This document shows, piece by piece, positions 45,859-58,700 of a DNA stretch of 64,000 bases. Every line of letters begins with the position of its first letter. The first letter of the stretch is position 1. A model generated the notes under the pieces. That model did no database searches, was not told where the DNA came from, and was given only the letters and a program-made list of their open reading frames with translations. The DNA comes from DATJCV01 sp963707665 (GTDB lineage: Bacteria; Pseudomonadota; Gammaproteobacteria; Burkholderiales; Burkholderiaceae_D): NCBI GenBank assembly GCA_963707665.1, contig CAVPQU010000002.1, positions 1-64,000 on the forward strand. The letters run 5' to 3'. Position numbers and translations under genes: made by a program.

Positions 45859-46392
45859 ATGTCACTATTACCAATCCTGCGTTATCCCGATGCCCGACTG
45901 CACAAAGTTGCCAAGCCGGTGCGCACTTTCGACGCCCGCCTGAAGCAACTGGTGGCCGATATGGCCGAGACCATGTACGACGCGCCTGGCGTCGGCTTGG
46001 CCGCGTCCCAGGTCGATGTACATGAGCAATTGATCGTGATCGACGTCTCCGATACGCACGATGAGTTGCGGGTCTTCATCAACCCCGAAATCGTTTGGGC
46101 CAGCGAAGAAAAGCAGGTCTACGACGAAGGTTGTCTGTCGGTGCCGGGCGTGTATGACGGCGTCGAGCGCCATGCGCAAGTCAAGGTGCGTGCCCAGGAC
46201 GCCGATGGCAAGCCGTTCGAGCTGGCGGCCGATGGCTTGCTGGCAGTCTGCATCCAGCACGAGATCGACCACCTGAAAGGCAAGGTGTTCGTCGAATACC
46301 TGTCGCCCTTGAAGCGCAACCGGATCAAGGCCCGCATGCTGAAGGAAGAGCGCGAACTGAAGCGCGAGCGGCAACTGGCAGCGGCCCGCTGA
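45859..46392 (+). CDS. def: Peptide deformylase
   Basis: A 177-aa metallohydrolase that removes the formyl group from new N-termini. The three active-site motifs are intact: GVGLAASQ (motif I), EGCLSVP with the metal Cys (motif II) and QHEIDHLKG with two metal His and the catalytic Glu (motif III). First gene of def-fmt, divergent from the LysM-dprA-smg operon. Confidence 0.97.
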   Translation: MSLLPILRYPDARLHKVAKPVRTFDARLKQLVADMAETMYDAPGVGLAASQVDVHEQLIVIDVSDTHDELRVFINPEIVWASEEKQVYDEGCLSVPGVYDGVERHAQVKVRAQDADGKPFELAADGLLAVCIQHEIDHLKGKVFVEYLSPLKRNRIKARMLKEERELKRERQLAAAR

Positions 46393-46432
46393 TGCGCTGG
46401 TCGCGCAGCCGGCGACGCACCACGATTTCCCT

Positions 46433-47386
46433 ATGAAGATCATTTTCGCGGGTACGCCCGAATTCGCCGCGGTTGCCCTGCGCGCCTTGCACGCCGCCGG
46501 CTTCGAGATTCCGCTGGTACTGACCCAGCCGGATCGTCCGGCCGGACGCGGCCTGCAATTGCAGGCGTCGGCGGTCAAGCAGTTTGCGGCAGCGCACGGG
46601 ATTGCGGTTGCACAGCCGGTGTCGCTGCGGCTGGATGGCAAATATCCCGAGATGGCCAGCGAGGCGCACGAATTGTTGCGCGCCACCGCACACGACGTGA
46701 TGGTGGTGGCCGCCTACGGGCTGATCCTGCCGCCCAGCGTGTTGCAGATTCCGCCGCGCGGCTGCATCAATATCCACGCATCGCTGTTGCCACGCTGGCG
46801 CGGTGCGGCGCCGATCCATCGCGCGCTCGAAGCGGGCGATGCCGAAACCGGCATCACGATCATGCAAATGGATGAAGGGCTCGATACCGGGCCGATGCTG
46901 TTGCGGCAAGCGTTGCCGATCGCTGCCACGGACACCACCGCCAGCCTGCACGACAAGCTGGCGCAACTGGGCGGCAGCCTGATCGTGCAAGCCTTGCATT
47001 CGCTGGAGCAGGGCACGCTGGCGGCCGAGCCGCAGCCGCTGACTGGCGTCAGCTATGCCGCCAAGGTTGGCAAGCACGAGGCGGCGCTCGACTTTTCATG
47101 GCCGGCTGAAGCACTGGCGCGCAAGATTCGAGCCTTCAATCCATTTCCCGGCGCGACCGCGAACTGGGACGGCGCGACGCTGAAACTGTGGCAGGCGGTG
47201 GCATTGCCGCTGGACCCGGGCCAGGCGGCACCCGGCACGGTGCTGGCGGCAACCGATCAGGGCATCGATGTGGCGTGCGGCAGCGGCATGCTGCGCTTGC
47301 TGGAATTGCAAAAAGCCGGCGGCAAGCGTTTGCCGGCCGCCCAATTTCGCCAGGGTGGCGTCTTGCAAGGCGTGCTTCTCGCCTAG
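46433..47386 (+). CDS. fmt: Methionyl-tRNA formyltransferase
   Basis: A 317-aa enzyme that formylates initiator Met-tRNA with 10-formyl-THF. MKIIFAGTPEFAAVALRAL, the hydrolase loop TQPDRPAGRG, the catalytic NIHASLLPRWRGAAPIHRAL (Asn, His) and MDEGLDTGPML (Asp) are in place, followed by the C-terminal tRNA-binding OB domain (ALARKIRAFNPFPGATANWDG). 40 bases after def. Confidence 0.97.
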   Translation: MKIIFAGTPEFAAVALRALHAAGFEIPLVLTQPDRPAGRGLQLQASAVKQFAAAHGIAVAQPVSLRLDGKYPEMASEAHELLRATAHDVMVVAAYGLILPPSVLQIPPRGCINIHASLLPRWRGAAPIHRALEAGDAETGITIMQMDEGLDTGPMLLRQALPIAATDTTASLHDKLAQLGGSLIVQALHSLEQGTLAAEPQPLTGVSYAAKVGKHEAALDFSWPAEALARKIRAFNPFPGATANWDGATLKLWQAVALPLDPGQAAPGTVLAATDQGIDVACGSGMLRLLELQKAGGKRLPAAQFRQGGVLQGVLLA

Positions 47387-47413
47387 CCAGGTGCGGCGTC
47401 AGCGCTGTCTGCG

Positions 47414-47477
47414 CCATATACTCCTGCACTATGCCACGTTTTTCAGGCGTACATTCTGCGGAAATGGCACATACTCC
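47414..47477 (-). repeat. Paired GGAGTAT element, copy D
   Basis: On the minus strand GGAGTATGTGC then GGAGTATATGG; on the plus strand ATACTCC starts at 47418 and 47471, 53 nt apart. The centre can pair GCC with GGC around a 10-nt loop. Located 28 bases after the fmt stop. Confidence 0.6.
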
Positions 47478-48002
47478 ATAGTTTGTGGCTCTTTCGCCCC
47501 CGCGGAGGCGGAAACAACACGGAATGATTTTCCGTGGTTCCCGCAACGATGCGGATGCGCTGTCGTTCGTTGCACGCGAATATCCTCTTCTGCCAGTGGT
47601 CAAACGTAGCAACGGGTGGCCATTCTTTGACATCTGTTTTTGCCGCTCGCCTCCCCGGTAACGAACAATGTGCGCGTGTGCTTATCATGAGCCGTTGTCC
47701 GGCCTGATGTAGCGGCGCAGGCAAGCTGCGTTTGGCCGTCACCAGCTCTGGCGTCACGAGCAAATCCGTCAATAGAGATCCCCGCTTCGGCTATGCCGTG
47801 GCGCGCCGGGACACGTTGGTTCACCTGGCCCAGGACCGCATGGCGTCGGTGACGTGCAAGCACAGTTGACCGATGCCATTTCTTGAGGTTGATCAAAAGA
47901 TCAATTTTTTCCGGAACACTTGGCAAAAAAATAAGTCATAACGGACATTTCTTCATTTACTGCATGCTCTCAAAGGGAAGGTGGGTCGAGTGAAAGGGTG
48001 AG
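47478..48002. other. Gene-free interval with hairpins
   Basis: No convincing gene in this 525-base stretch. It holds CACGGAA-TGATT-TTCCGTG near 47518-47537 (7-bp stem) and TTGATC-AAAA-GATCAA at 47891-47906 followed by T6, which could be a weak minus- or plus-strand terminator. Reading frames on the minus strand are open but have no family resemblance or ribosome-binding site that I can see. It separates fmt from the first GGDEF gene. Confidence 0.5.
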
Positions 48003-50078
48003 ATGAAAGCTTTGCTTCCTGGCAATCTCAAGACTCGGCTGTTCCTGTTGATTTTGTTTGCCTTCATTCCCGCCTTCGGCTTGGCGTTCTTGGGTTCGTT
48101 GCAGCGCCTGCATGCACAGCAGGCAGAACAGCAGGACAATGCCTTGCGCCTGGTACATGTGATGGAAGCCAGCCATCGTGAACTGTTGGCAGAAGCCTCG
48201 GCGTTGTTGCAGGCAGTGTCGCGCCTCTCGCTGCTGGGGAACCTGAGCGCAGCGCAATGCCAGGATGTGGTGCGCGATTTGATGCAGAGTTTCCCGCGCT
48301 TTCACACCTTTGGACTGGCCGCGCCGAATGGCGACGTGTATTGCAGCGCGCAGCCGGCCCGGCTGAAGGGAAACATCGCCCATCTGCGCTTTTTCCGCGA
48401 CGCCGTGACTACCCGCATGCCCGCTTCGGGGCCGTATGAAATGGATGCACTGCTCAATAAAGCCGTGGTGTATATCGGTGTCCCGGTGATGGACGCCAGC
48501 GGGCAGATCGCGGCGGTGTCGTTTGCCGCCTTCGACCTGTCGGGCTTTTCCAACTGGGCGGGCGCGCTGCGCTTGCCGTCCGATTCCATCATCGTCATGT
48601 TCGACCAGGCCGGTCTGATTCTGGCGCGCTATCACGATGCGCCTCGCTGGACCGGCAGCTATCAGCCGCAGGCGCCGATTGTGCAATATGCGAAACGGCA
48701 CGGTGAGGACGGGGTGACCGACCTGATCGGCGCGACCGACGTCGAGCGCCTGTTTGCCTATGCGACGATTCACCGGACGGTCGATCAAACCGTGTTCCTT
48801 GGCTTCGGGATAACTGCCGACACCGCCTATGCCAGCGCGCGCCAGGGGTTCCGCTACGACATGTTCAGCCTGGCGCTGGCCTGCGTGCTGGTGCTGGGGA
48901 TCGCCTGGATCGGCAGCGACGTCCTGATCGTCAACAAGCTGCGGCTCTTGATCCATGCCGCCGACCGTATCCGGCGCGGGGACTTGCATGTGCGCAGCGG
49001 CCTGAAAGCGGGCGGCGACGAGGCGGCGCAACTGGCCGGCGCCATCGACAGCATGGCGCAGGCGATCGAAAGCCGGGTCGAGGCCTTGCTGCGGCACGGG
49101 GAGGAAATGCGCCAGTTGCGCGACATGAACGATGCGCTGCAGGCCTGCGTGACGCACGACGAAGTCTATGCAGTGGTCCGGCAATGCCTGCAGCAGCTGT
49201 TTCCGGGCCGGGCTGGGGCGCTGTACATGCTGGGCGCCAGTGGCGACCATTTCGCAGTGGTGGCGCAGTGGCAGGAGCCGGCCAGCGAACTGGAATTTCT
49301 GCCAGACGACTGCTGGGCGGTGCGCCGCGGCAAACCCTATCGGGTCGATAGCGGCGGCCAGCAAATCCGCTGCCGCCACGTGCAGGAGCCGCCGCCCTTC
49401 AGCTACCTGTGTGTGCCGCTGCTGGTACAGGGCGAAATCATCGGCGTGCTGCACCTGGAACATGATCATGGTTTTCCGAGCGATGAAACCGAACCGGGAT
49501 CGCAGGCGCTGGCGGCGGCGGCGGCTGACCATGCCGGCTTGCGCCTGGCCCATATCCGGCTGCGCGACAACCTGCATGACCAGGCCATGCGCGATGGCCT
49601 GACCGGCTTGTTCAACCGTCGCTACATGGAAGAGACGCTGCTGCGCGAAACCCGCAACGCCCGTCGCAACAAGAGCGTGGTCGCCATCATCATGCTCGAC
49701 ATCGATCACTTCAAGCGTTTCAACGACAGTTTCGGCCATGCTGCCGGCGACGCCTTGTTGCGCGGTATCGGCCGCATGCTGCAAACCCAGATGCGCGGCG
49801 GCGACCTGGCCTGCCGTTACGGCGGTGAGGAATTCACCATCATCCTGCCCAACACGGACTTGCGACAAGCCGGCGAGATCGCCGAAAAGCTGCGCCAGAA
49901 AACCCGGACGCTGCGCATCGAAGCGAATGGCGCGGCGGTCGGCGAAGTCACGATTTCGCTTGGCGTTGCGCTCTATCCGCAGCATGGCGAAACCTGGGAA
50001 GACGTGTTGCACGCGGCCGACATGGCGCTGCTGCAGGCCAAGCAGACGCGCGATTGCAGCGTGATATTCGAATCATGA
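48003..50078 (+). CDS. Membrane diguanylate cyclase (Cache-like, HAMP, GAF, GGDEF)
   Basis: A 691-aa c-di-GMP synthase. TM1 at about 10-33, a periplasmic sensor (35-280, Cache-like) with LRFFRDAVTTRMPASGPYEM and VVYIGVPVMDASGQIAAVSF, TM2 at about 285-310, HAMP (RLLIHAADRIRRGDLHVRSG), a GAF domain (ACVTHDEVYAVVRQCLQQLFPG to LCVPLLVQGEIIGVLHLEH) and a GGDEF domain with the active site GGEEF. RGGD five residues before it is an intact inhibitory I-site, so product inhibition is expected. Ligand unknown. Same strand as the next gene, 21 bases apart. Confidence 0.9.
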   Translation: MKALLPGNLKTRLFLLILFAFIPAFGLAFLGSLQRLHAQQAEQQDNALRLVHVMEASHRELLAEASALLQAVSRLSLLGNLSAAQCQDVVRDLMQSFPRFHTFGLAAPNGDVYCSAQPARLKGNIAHLRFFRDAVTTRMPASGPYEMDALLNKAVVYIGVPVMDASGQIAAVSFAAFDLSGFSNWAGALRLPSDSIIVMFDQAGLILARYHDAPRWTGSYQPQAPIVQYAKRHGEDGVTDLIGATDVERLFAYATIHRTVDQTVFLGFGITADTAYASARQGFRYDMFSLALACVLVLGIAWIGSDVLIVNKLRLLIHAADRIRRGDLHVRSGLKAGGDEAAQLAGAIDSMAQAIESRVEALLRHGEEMRQLRDMNDALQACVTHDEVYAVVRQCLQQLFPGRAGALYMLGASGDHFAVVAQWQEPASELEFLPDDCWAVRRGKPYRVDSGGQQIRCRHVQEPPPFSYLCVPLLVQGEIIGVLHLEHDHGFPSDETEPGSQALAAAAADHAGLRLAHIRLRDNLHDQAMRDGLTGLFNRRYMEETLLRETRNARRNKSVVAIIMLDIDHFKRFNDSFGHAAGDALLRGIGRMLQTQMRGGDLACRYGGEEFTIILPNTDLRQAGEIAEKLRQKTRTLRIEANGAAVGEVTISLGVALYPQHGETWEDVLHAADMALLQAKQTRDCSVIFES

Positions 50079-50099
50079 TGCCGGCCTCTTGCAAGCCGC

Positions 50100-52745
50100 A
50101 TGCCCGGACTGTTTTTGAAGAACCGTATGGAGCCATCTGATATTGCCGGCAACGATTTCGGCGGCGAGCAATCGCTGCGGGCTTTGCTCGAGGTCGAAAA
50201 AGTCATGATGGAACGGCTGGCGAATCGCCGGCCGCTGCCGGAATTGCTGGATACGCTGACGCTCGCCATCGAGCACATGGCGCCCGATGTCGTGTGCGCG
50301 ATCCTGCAGCTGGACGACTCCGCTGCCGGTTTTCACATCGCTTCGGCCCCGCACCTGCCGGCGCCGTTTCTGCACGCGCTGGAGCAGGCCGACCTGCAGC
50401 GCGCGAGCGGTTCCGGCGCGGCGGCGATCCGGAGCGGTGAGCCGGCGATCGTCATCGACATCGGGCATGACGCGCGCTGGGATGAATTGCGCATGCCGGC
50501 GCTGGAAGCCGGCTTCCAGGCGTGCTGGGCGGTACCGATGACATCGGCGCGGCATGAGGTGTTGGGGGCGCTTGAGGTGTATTTGCGGCAACCGCGCGCA
50601 CCGCAGGGATTCGAGCTGGAGGTGGTGCAGCACGTGGCGTTCCTGGCCGCCCGCACGATCGGCCGCAAGCAGTTGGACGATACCTTGGTCGAGAACGAAG
50701 AGATGTTTCGCGCGATCTTCGAGAACGAACAGGATTCGATGGCGATCATCGATCCGCAACTGCAAACCTTCGTCGCCGTTAATCCAGCGTTCGAGCGCCT
50801 GTTCGGCTACAGCCGTGAAGAGGCGGCCGGCATGGCGATTACCGAAGTCAATACGCAGCCGGTGCGAGCGCAGGCGCTGATGCAGGAACTGGCGGTTTCG
50901 GCGGAGCCGCCAGGCCTCTGGCGGCGCCGTTTGAAGCGCAAGGACGGCACGACGTTTTTGGCGGAATGCATGGCCTGCTTTGTGCCGGTGCGCGGCCGGC
51001 GGCTGGTGTGCATCATGGCGCGCGACATCAGCGACCAGCAGCGGGCCGAGAAAGCGCTGTCGCTGGCGGCAAAAGTCTATGAAAGCATGACCGAGGGCAT
51101 CGTGGTCAGCGCCTGGCCGGCCCCGGTGCTGGCTGTCAACAGCGCGCTGGCGACGATGACCGGCTATAGTCGCGAGGAGCTGATCGGGCAGGACGGCGGC
51201 TATTTTTATGCCGACAATAAACTGTGGCATCGGATTGCCTCCAAATGCCTGCGCAACAACGTTCCGGGCGACGCCGAAGTCATGCTGCGGCGGAAAAACG
51301 GCAGCCTCTTTGCCTGCCTGCTGTCGCTGCATTTTGCGCGCCACGAACCGTCCGAGCCGCTGACGCTGATCGCGGTCTACAAGGACTTGAGCACGCGCCG
51401 GCAAACTGAAAATCGCTTGTTGTTCCTGTCCAATCACGACATCCTGACGCGGCTGCCGAACCGTTTCCTGTTTTACAAGCGCCTGGACCAGGCGATCGCC
51501 TCGGCCCAGCACGCAACCCGAAGCTTCGTGGTGTTTTTCATCGACCTTGACCGTTTCAAGAACATCAACGACACCTTCGGCCATCCGACCGGCGATGCGC
51601 TGCTGCAACTGGTGTCAGACCGTTTGTACGAGTGCATCCCCAAGAGCGATCTGATTGCCCGCCTGGGCGGCGACGAATTCGCGATCCTGGCCGAGTCGGT
51701 GCCCGACATGGCATCCGCCACCGAACTGGCTGAACAGGTCATGGCGGCCTTGTCGCTGCCGTTTCATGTCGAAGGACAGGAGCTGTTCGTGGCGGCCAGC
51801 ATCGGCATCAGTGTCTTCCCGCAGGACGGCGCCACGGCTGAAAAGCTGATCAAGAGCGCGGATGTGGCGATGTATCGCGCCAAAGGCAGCGGCAAGAACA
51901 ATTACCAGTTCTTTGCCGCCGACATGAGCACGGCGCCGCTGGAGCACATGATGCTGGAAAACGCCTTGCGCCACGCGCTGCAGCGTGCCGAATTCCAGTT
52001 GTATTACCAGCCCAAGCTGCATGCCTCGACCGCGCGCATTTATGGCATGGAAGCGCTGTTGCGCTGGAATCATCCGGATCTGGGCATCATCGGCCCGTCG
52101 CGCTTCATTCCGCTGGCCGAGGAAATGGGCCTGATCCGCGCGATCGGCGAATGGGCGTTGCAGGAAGCCTGCCGGCAAAATGCCGAGTGGCAGCGCGCCG
52201 GCTATGCCGGACTGGTGGTCTCGGTCAACGTCTCGAGCAACCAGTTGCAGGACGATATCGTGGCCACCGTATCCGACACGCTGAATCAGACCGGCCTGGC
52301 GGCGCGCTGGCTGGAACTGGAACTCACCGAGAGCACGGTGATGCGGGCGCCCGAACAAAGCGTGCTGGTCTTGCATGCGCTGCGCGATATGGGGGTACAG
52401 ATTGCGATTGACGATTTCGGCACCGGCTATTCGTCGCTCAGTTACCTGAAGCGCTTTCCGATCAATACGCTGAAAATCGATCAGTCCTTCGTGCGCGACA
52501 TTACCGAAGACCCGAATGATGCCGCGATTACCGACGCCGTGATCGCGCTGGCGCGGGCGCTGAAGATGCGCGTGATCGCGGAAGGCGTGGAAACGGCCGA
52601 GCAGTTGCGCTTCTTGCGCGACAATGGCTGCGACTCCTACCAGGGCTTCCTGTTCAGTCGGCCGCTGCCGGCCGCCGAATTCCAGAAGCTGCTGCCGCGG
52701 CCGCTGATTCAGCACCGGCCCGGGGCCGGCGGCAGCGGTAGCTGA
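50100..52745 (+). CDS. GAF-PAS-PAS-GGDEF-EAL c-di-GMP signalling protein
   Basis: An 881-aa soluble protein. N-terminal GAF (about 30-195), two PAS domains (about 200-320, MFRAIFENEQDSMAIIDPQL and FERLFGYSREEAAGM; about 325-445, VYESMTEGIVVSAW), GGDEF (intact LGGDEF near residue 525) and EAL (GMEALLRW, VSVNVSSNQL, LTESTVM, IDDFGTGYSSLSYLKRFP, AEGVET). Both catalytic motifs look intact, so it could synthesise or degrade c-di-GMP, more often PDE. Start may be 50100 or the ATG at 50127. The previous gene ends 21 bases upstream, making a DGC/PDE pair. Confidence 0.9.
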   Translation: MPGLFLKNRMEPSDIAGNDFGGEQSLRALLEVEKVMMERLANRRPLPELLDTLTLAIEHMAPDVVCAILQLDDSAAGFHIASAPHLPAPFLHALEQADLQRASGSGAAAIRSGEPAIVIDIGHDARWDELRMPALEAGFQACWAVPMTSARHEVLGALEVYLRQPRAPQGFELEVVQHVAFLAARTIGRKQLDDTLVENEEMFRAIFENEQDSMAIIDPQLQTFVAVNPAFERLFGYSREEAAGMAITEVNTQPVRAQALMQELAVSAEPPGLWRRRLKRKDGTTFLAECMACFVPVRGRRLVCIMARDISDQQRAEKALSLAAKVYESMTEGIVVSAWPAPVLAVNSALATMTGYSREELIGQDGGYFYADNKLWHRIASKCLRNNVPGDAEVMLRRKNGSLFACLLSLHFARHEPSEPLTLIAVYKDLSTRRQTENRLLFLSNHDILTRLPNRFLFYKRLDQAIASAQHATRSFVVFFIDLDRFKNINDTFGHPTGDALLQLVSDRLYECIPKSDLIARLGGDEFAILAESVPDMASATELAEQVMAALSLPFHVEGQELFVAASIGISVFPQDGATAEKLIKSADVAMYRAKGSGKNNYQFFAADMSTAPLEHMMLENALRHALQRAEFQLYYQPKLHASTARIYGMEALLRWNHPDLGIIGPSRFIPLAEEMGLIRAIGEWALQEACRQNAEWQRAGYAGLVVSVNVSSNQLQDDIVATVSDTLNQTGLAARWLELELTESTVMRAPEQSVLVLHALRDMGVQIAIDDFGTGYSSLSYLKRFPINTLKIDQSFVRDITEDPNDAAITDAVIALARALKMRVIAEGVETAEQLRFLRDNGCDSYQGFLFSRPLPAAEFQKLLPRPLIQHRPGAGGSGS

Positions 52746-52752
52746 TCTCACG

Positions 52753-52893
52753 TATAATTTCCTAGCGCCGATTTGATTCAAAAGTCAAACCCAGCTTGCG
52801 GGCGCCCGGAGCGGAACGTCTGACCGCTCCTAAATAAATACCGCTAAACGGACGAGTAATCACCCGGCCCGCTTTGGCAGTCCGGGTTTTTTT
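52753..52893 (+). promoter_or_regulatory. Promoter and structured leader of metH with attenuator layout
   Basis: TATAAT at 52753-52758 is a good -10. From about 52765 there is a 158-nt leader with GGAGCGG (52808-52814)/CCGCTCC (52824-52830) as a 7-bp stem, whose loop contains CGTCT (52817-52821); this can pair with GGACG (52850-52854) as a pseudoknot. A terminator follows at 52862, 30 nt before the metH start. Upstream GCGGG (52798-52802) could also pair with CCCGC in the terminator loop. The layout suggests a ligand-responsive attenuator, but it does not match the SAH, SAM or cobalamin consensus I remember. Confidence 0.5.
52862..52893 (+). terminator. Intrinsic terminator in the metH leader
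   Basis: ACCCGG (52862-52867) pairs with CCGGGT (52882-52887), with a GCC/GGC inner pairing in the loop, and seven T residues follow. It ends 30 bases before the metH start codon and could act as the off switch of the leader or as terminator of the preceding gene. Confidence 0.7.
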
Positions 52894-52922
52894 ATTTTCA
52901 GGCATCAATCGAAAGTCTGCTC

Positions 52923-56719
<3,797 letters not shown>

Positions 56720-56784
56720 GGAGGGCGTCGCTGCTGCGTATGCCAAATCACATACTGGCATAAGCAACACTGTTTATCTGGGAT

Positions 56785-56819
56785 AAATAGGGAGATATTT
56801 TCATATACTCCCTATTTTT
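56785..56819 (+). terminator. Intrinsic terminator after metH
   Basis: AAATAGGGAG (56785-56794) and CTCCCTATTT (56808-56817) form a perfect 10-bp stem with a 13-nt loop followed by more T. A second small hairpin, TATGCCA/TGGCATA, lies just before it (56739-56762). The stem arm contains ATACTCC, the same string as in the paired GGAGTAT elements. Confidence 0.8.
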
Positions 56820-57049
56820 GTGTCGAGCCTGCTGGGCTGCACCTTCCAGGAATGCATCACTGACTCAATTGGCGTCTGCGTCGAATAGCCCCTTCGATAC
56901 GCAGCTTGGTTTCTACTTAGAACGACGGGGACAAAAGAGTGTGTCGGGAATTGACGCCGGACTGACGTTCGTTCTAATGGAGCGAAAAGGCGCACCAAAC
57001 CAGTCGTCAAGCAGCTTCCAAAGTCGCGATTATTCCGAGCTATAAACCG

Positions 57050-58638
57050 CTGCAATCGGCCGATTCTGTTGAAATAGTCGGCGAGCAACCTGCTGTAACC
57101 TCGAATCCTCATTCGATTCTCTGATTCGATGCTTTGCATAAGCACACTAAAGTGGATTCTTAGCGTGCTGATGCGGCCGATCCGGCCAAGCTGAACCCTC
57201 CCGAGTAAAGCCGTTTTGCCATGCGCCTTAGATTCTGCGCCGTGGCGGCCAGTAAGAACTCGTCGTGTGCCCCCGATAGCCCTCGTAATCTTAAGCGGTC
57301 CAACTTCAGGATGCGCTTGAGATGCGCGAACAGTACCTCCACCTTCTTGCGCTCGACGACGCGATTGCCCATATTCCGGGGTATCCATGATGTGGCGAGC
57401 GACGTCGCGTGCATCTTCGTGGATACTGCGCGCAATCTTGCGGTTGGGCGTATTCGGGCAGCATTGCACTTTCAAACTGCACTGCTGGCAATCCCGCTGG
57501 CTCGCATGATAGATCATCGTATCCGCTTTGGTAATGTGGGACCGCGGGGTTGTAAACGCTCGCCATTGGCTGCGCAATTCATATCCGCCGGGGCAGCGAT
57601 ATTCGTGAGCCTGCTCGTTCCAGATGAACGCGCTAATAGCAAAGGTGCCGTCCGTGCGCTCGCTCTTATCCCAGACGGGCATATGTGGCTCGATGCCCTT
57701 GTGCTTGACCAGCCATCCCAGCATGGAGGCTGTGCCGTACGCGGTATCGCCAATCAGGCGGCGCGGCTTAAGATGGTGGCGCTGCTCGACGCGGTCAATC
57801 ATGGCCCGTGTGGCCTGCGACTCGGCCGCGTGATTGGACGGCGATGGTTCGACATCGACAATAATGCCGGCCTGCACGTCAATCAGGTAGTTGGTGGAGT
57901 AAGCAAAGAATGCCGGTCCGGAAGCGGCCGACCACGAGGCCGCAGGATCGGTCAGGGAGACGTACTTGGGTGGATCGGCCGGATTGGCCGCATCCAGCGC
58001 GGCCAGGTATTCCCTTACCGGACGAGCTGCCTGGCTCGGATCGCCCCACGCAATGTGCTGCGTGCCGGGCACCGCACGCTGACGTTGTGCATCAGCCCTG
58101 ACAATGCTCGCATCCGTTGCAAAGCCTTCTCCGCCAACCAGGCCTTCGACCATACACCGGCGCAGCACCGATTCAAATAACTCTCGAAATGCATCACTCT
58201 CACGGAAGCGGCCATGGCGGTTCTTGGAGAAGGTGGAGTGATCCGGAACGCGGTCATGAATGCCGAGGTGGCAGAACCAGCGATACGCTAGGTTCAAGTG
58301 GATTTCTTCGCATAGCCGTCGTTCGGAACGGATGCCGTAGCAATACCCGACGATGAGCATGCGGATGATCAGTTCCGGATCAATGGAAGGGCGACCAATG
58401 TGGCTGTAAAAGCCTTTGAGGTGCGCACGGAAATCCGTCAAATCAAGATAACGGTCCACCGCCCTGAGAAGATGGTCTTGTGGGACGAATTCTTCCAGAT
58501 TGATCAGCTCAGTGCGTTCCCGTGGAACACGTTGCCGCCCCATCATGATGACCTCCGCCGGATCATGCCATCCCGTCACGTTATGACAGTGCGAACGAAG
58601 GTCAATGGGACTTTTTCAACAGAATCGGCCAATTGCAG
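57050..58638 (-). mobile_element. IS1182-family insertion sequence
   Basis: The ends are an imperfect inverted repeat: CTGCAATCGGCCGATTCTG from 57050 and, read inward from the right end at 58638, CTGCAATTGGCCGATTCTG, continuing TTGAAAWAGTC on both sides. The element is about 1589 bp and holds one transposase gene. I could not see a convincing target-site duplication. Between metH and the element (56720-57049) there is only the terminator and a roughly 230-base low-GC stretch with no gene I can name. Confidence 0.8.
57160..58546 (-). CDS. IS1182-family transposase (one frameshift)
   Basis: A DDE transposase of about 461 aa after repair. N-terminal DUF772-type region: LEEFVPQDHLLRAVDRYLDL and SIDPELIIRMLIVGYCYGIRSERRL; catalytic core: DHSTFSKNRHGRF, GFATDASIVRADAQRQ (first Asp), IGDTAYGTASML (second Asp), RCPGGYELR and a Cys cluster (CQQCSLKVQCCPN), and ERKKVEVLFAHLKRIL with the Glu. 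An extra T near 57380 (CGTCGTCGAGCG for CGTCGCGAGCG) separates the last 80 residues. GGAGGT lies upstream of the start. Confidence 0.88.
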
Positions 58639-58700
58639 ACTGTCACCAGTGTCTGCTTTCGACGCGCCTCGCCAAGACAGTGCGCGGCCAAGCATTACCT

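Noticed and set aside
52808..52893. Assigning the metH leader to the SAH or cobalamin riboswitch family
   Set aside because: The conserved cores I remember (SAH GCGCUGC and GGCUCG; B12 box) are not present, so I leave it unnamed.
56805..56811. Fifth copy of the paired GGAGTAT element
   Set aside because: One ATACTCC is present inside the metH terminator stem, but nothing matches 53 nt away.
56801..57159. Open frame continuing the transposase past its normal end
   Set aside because: It is only the wrong-frame continuation after the indel near 57380; the true C-terminus ends at 57160 and the region lies partly outside the IS ends.
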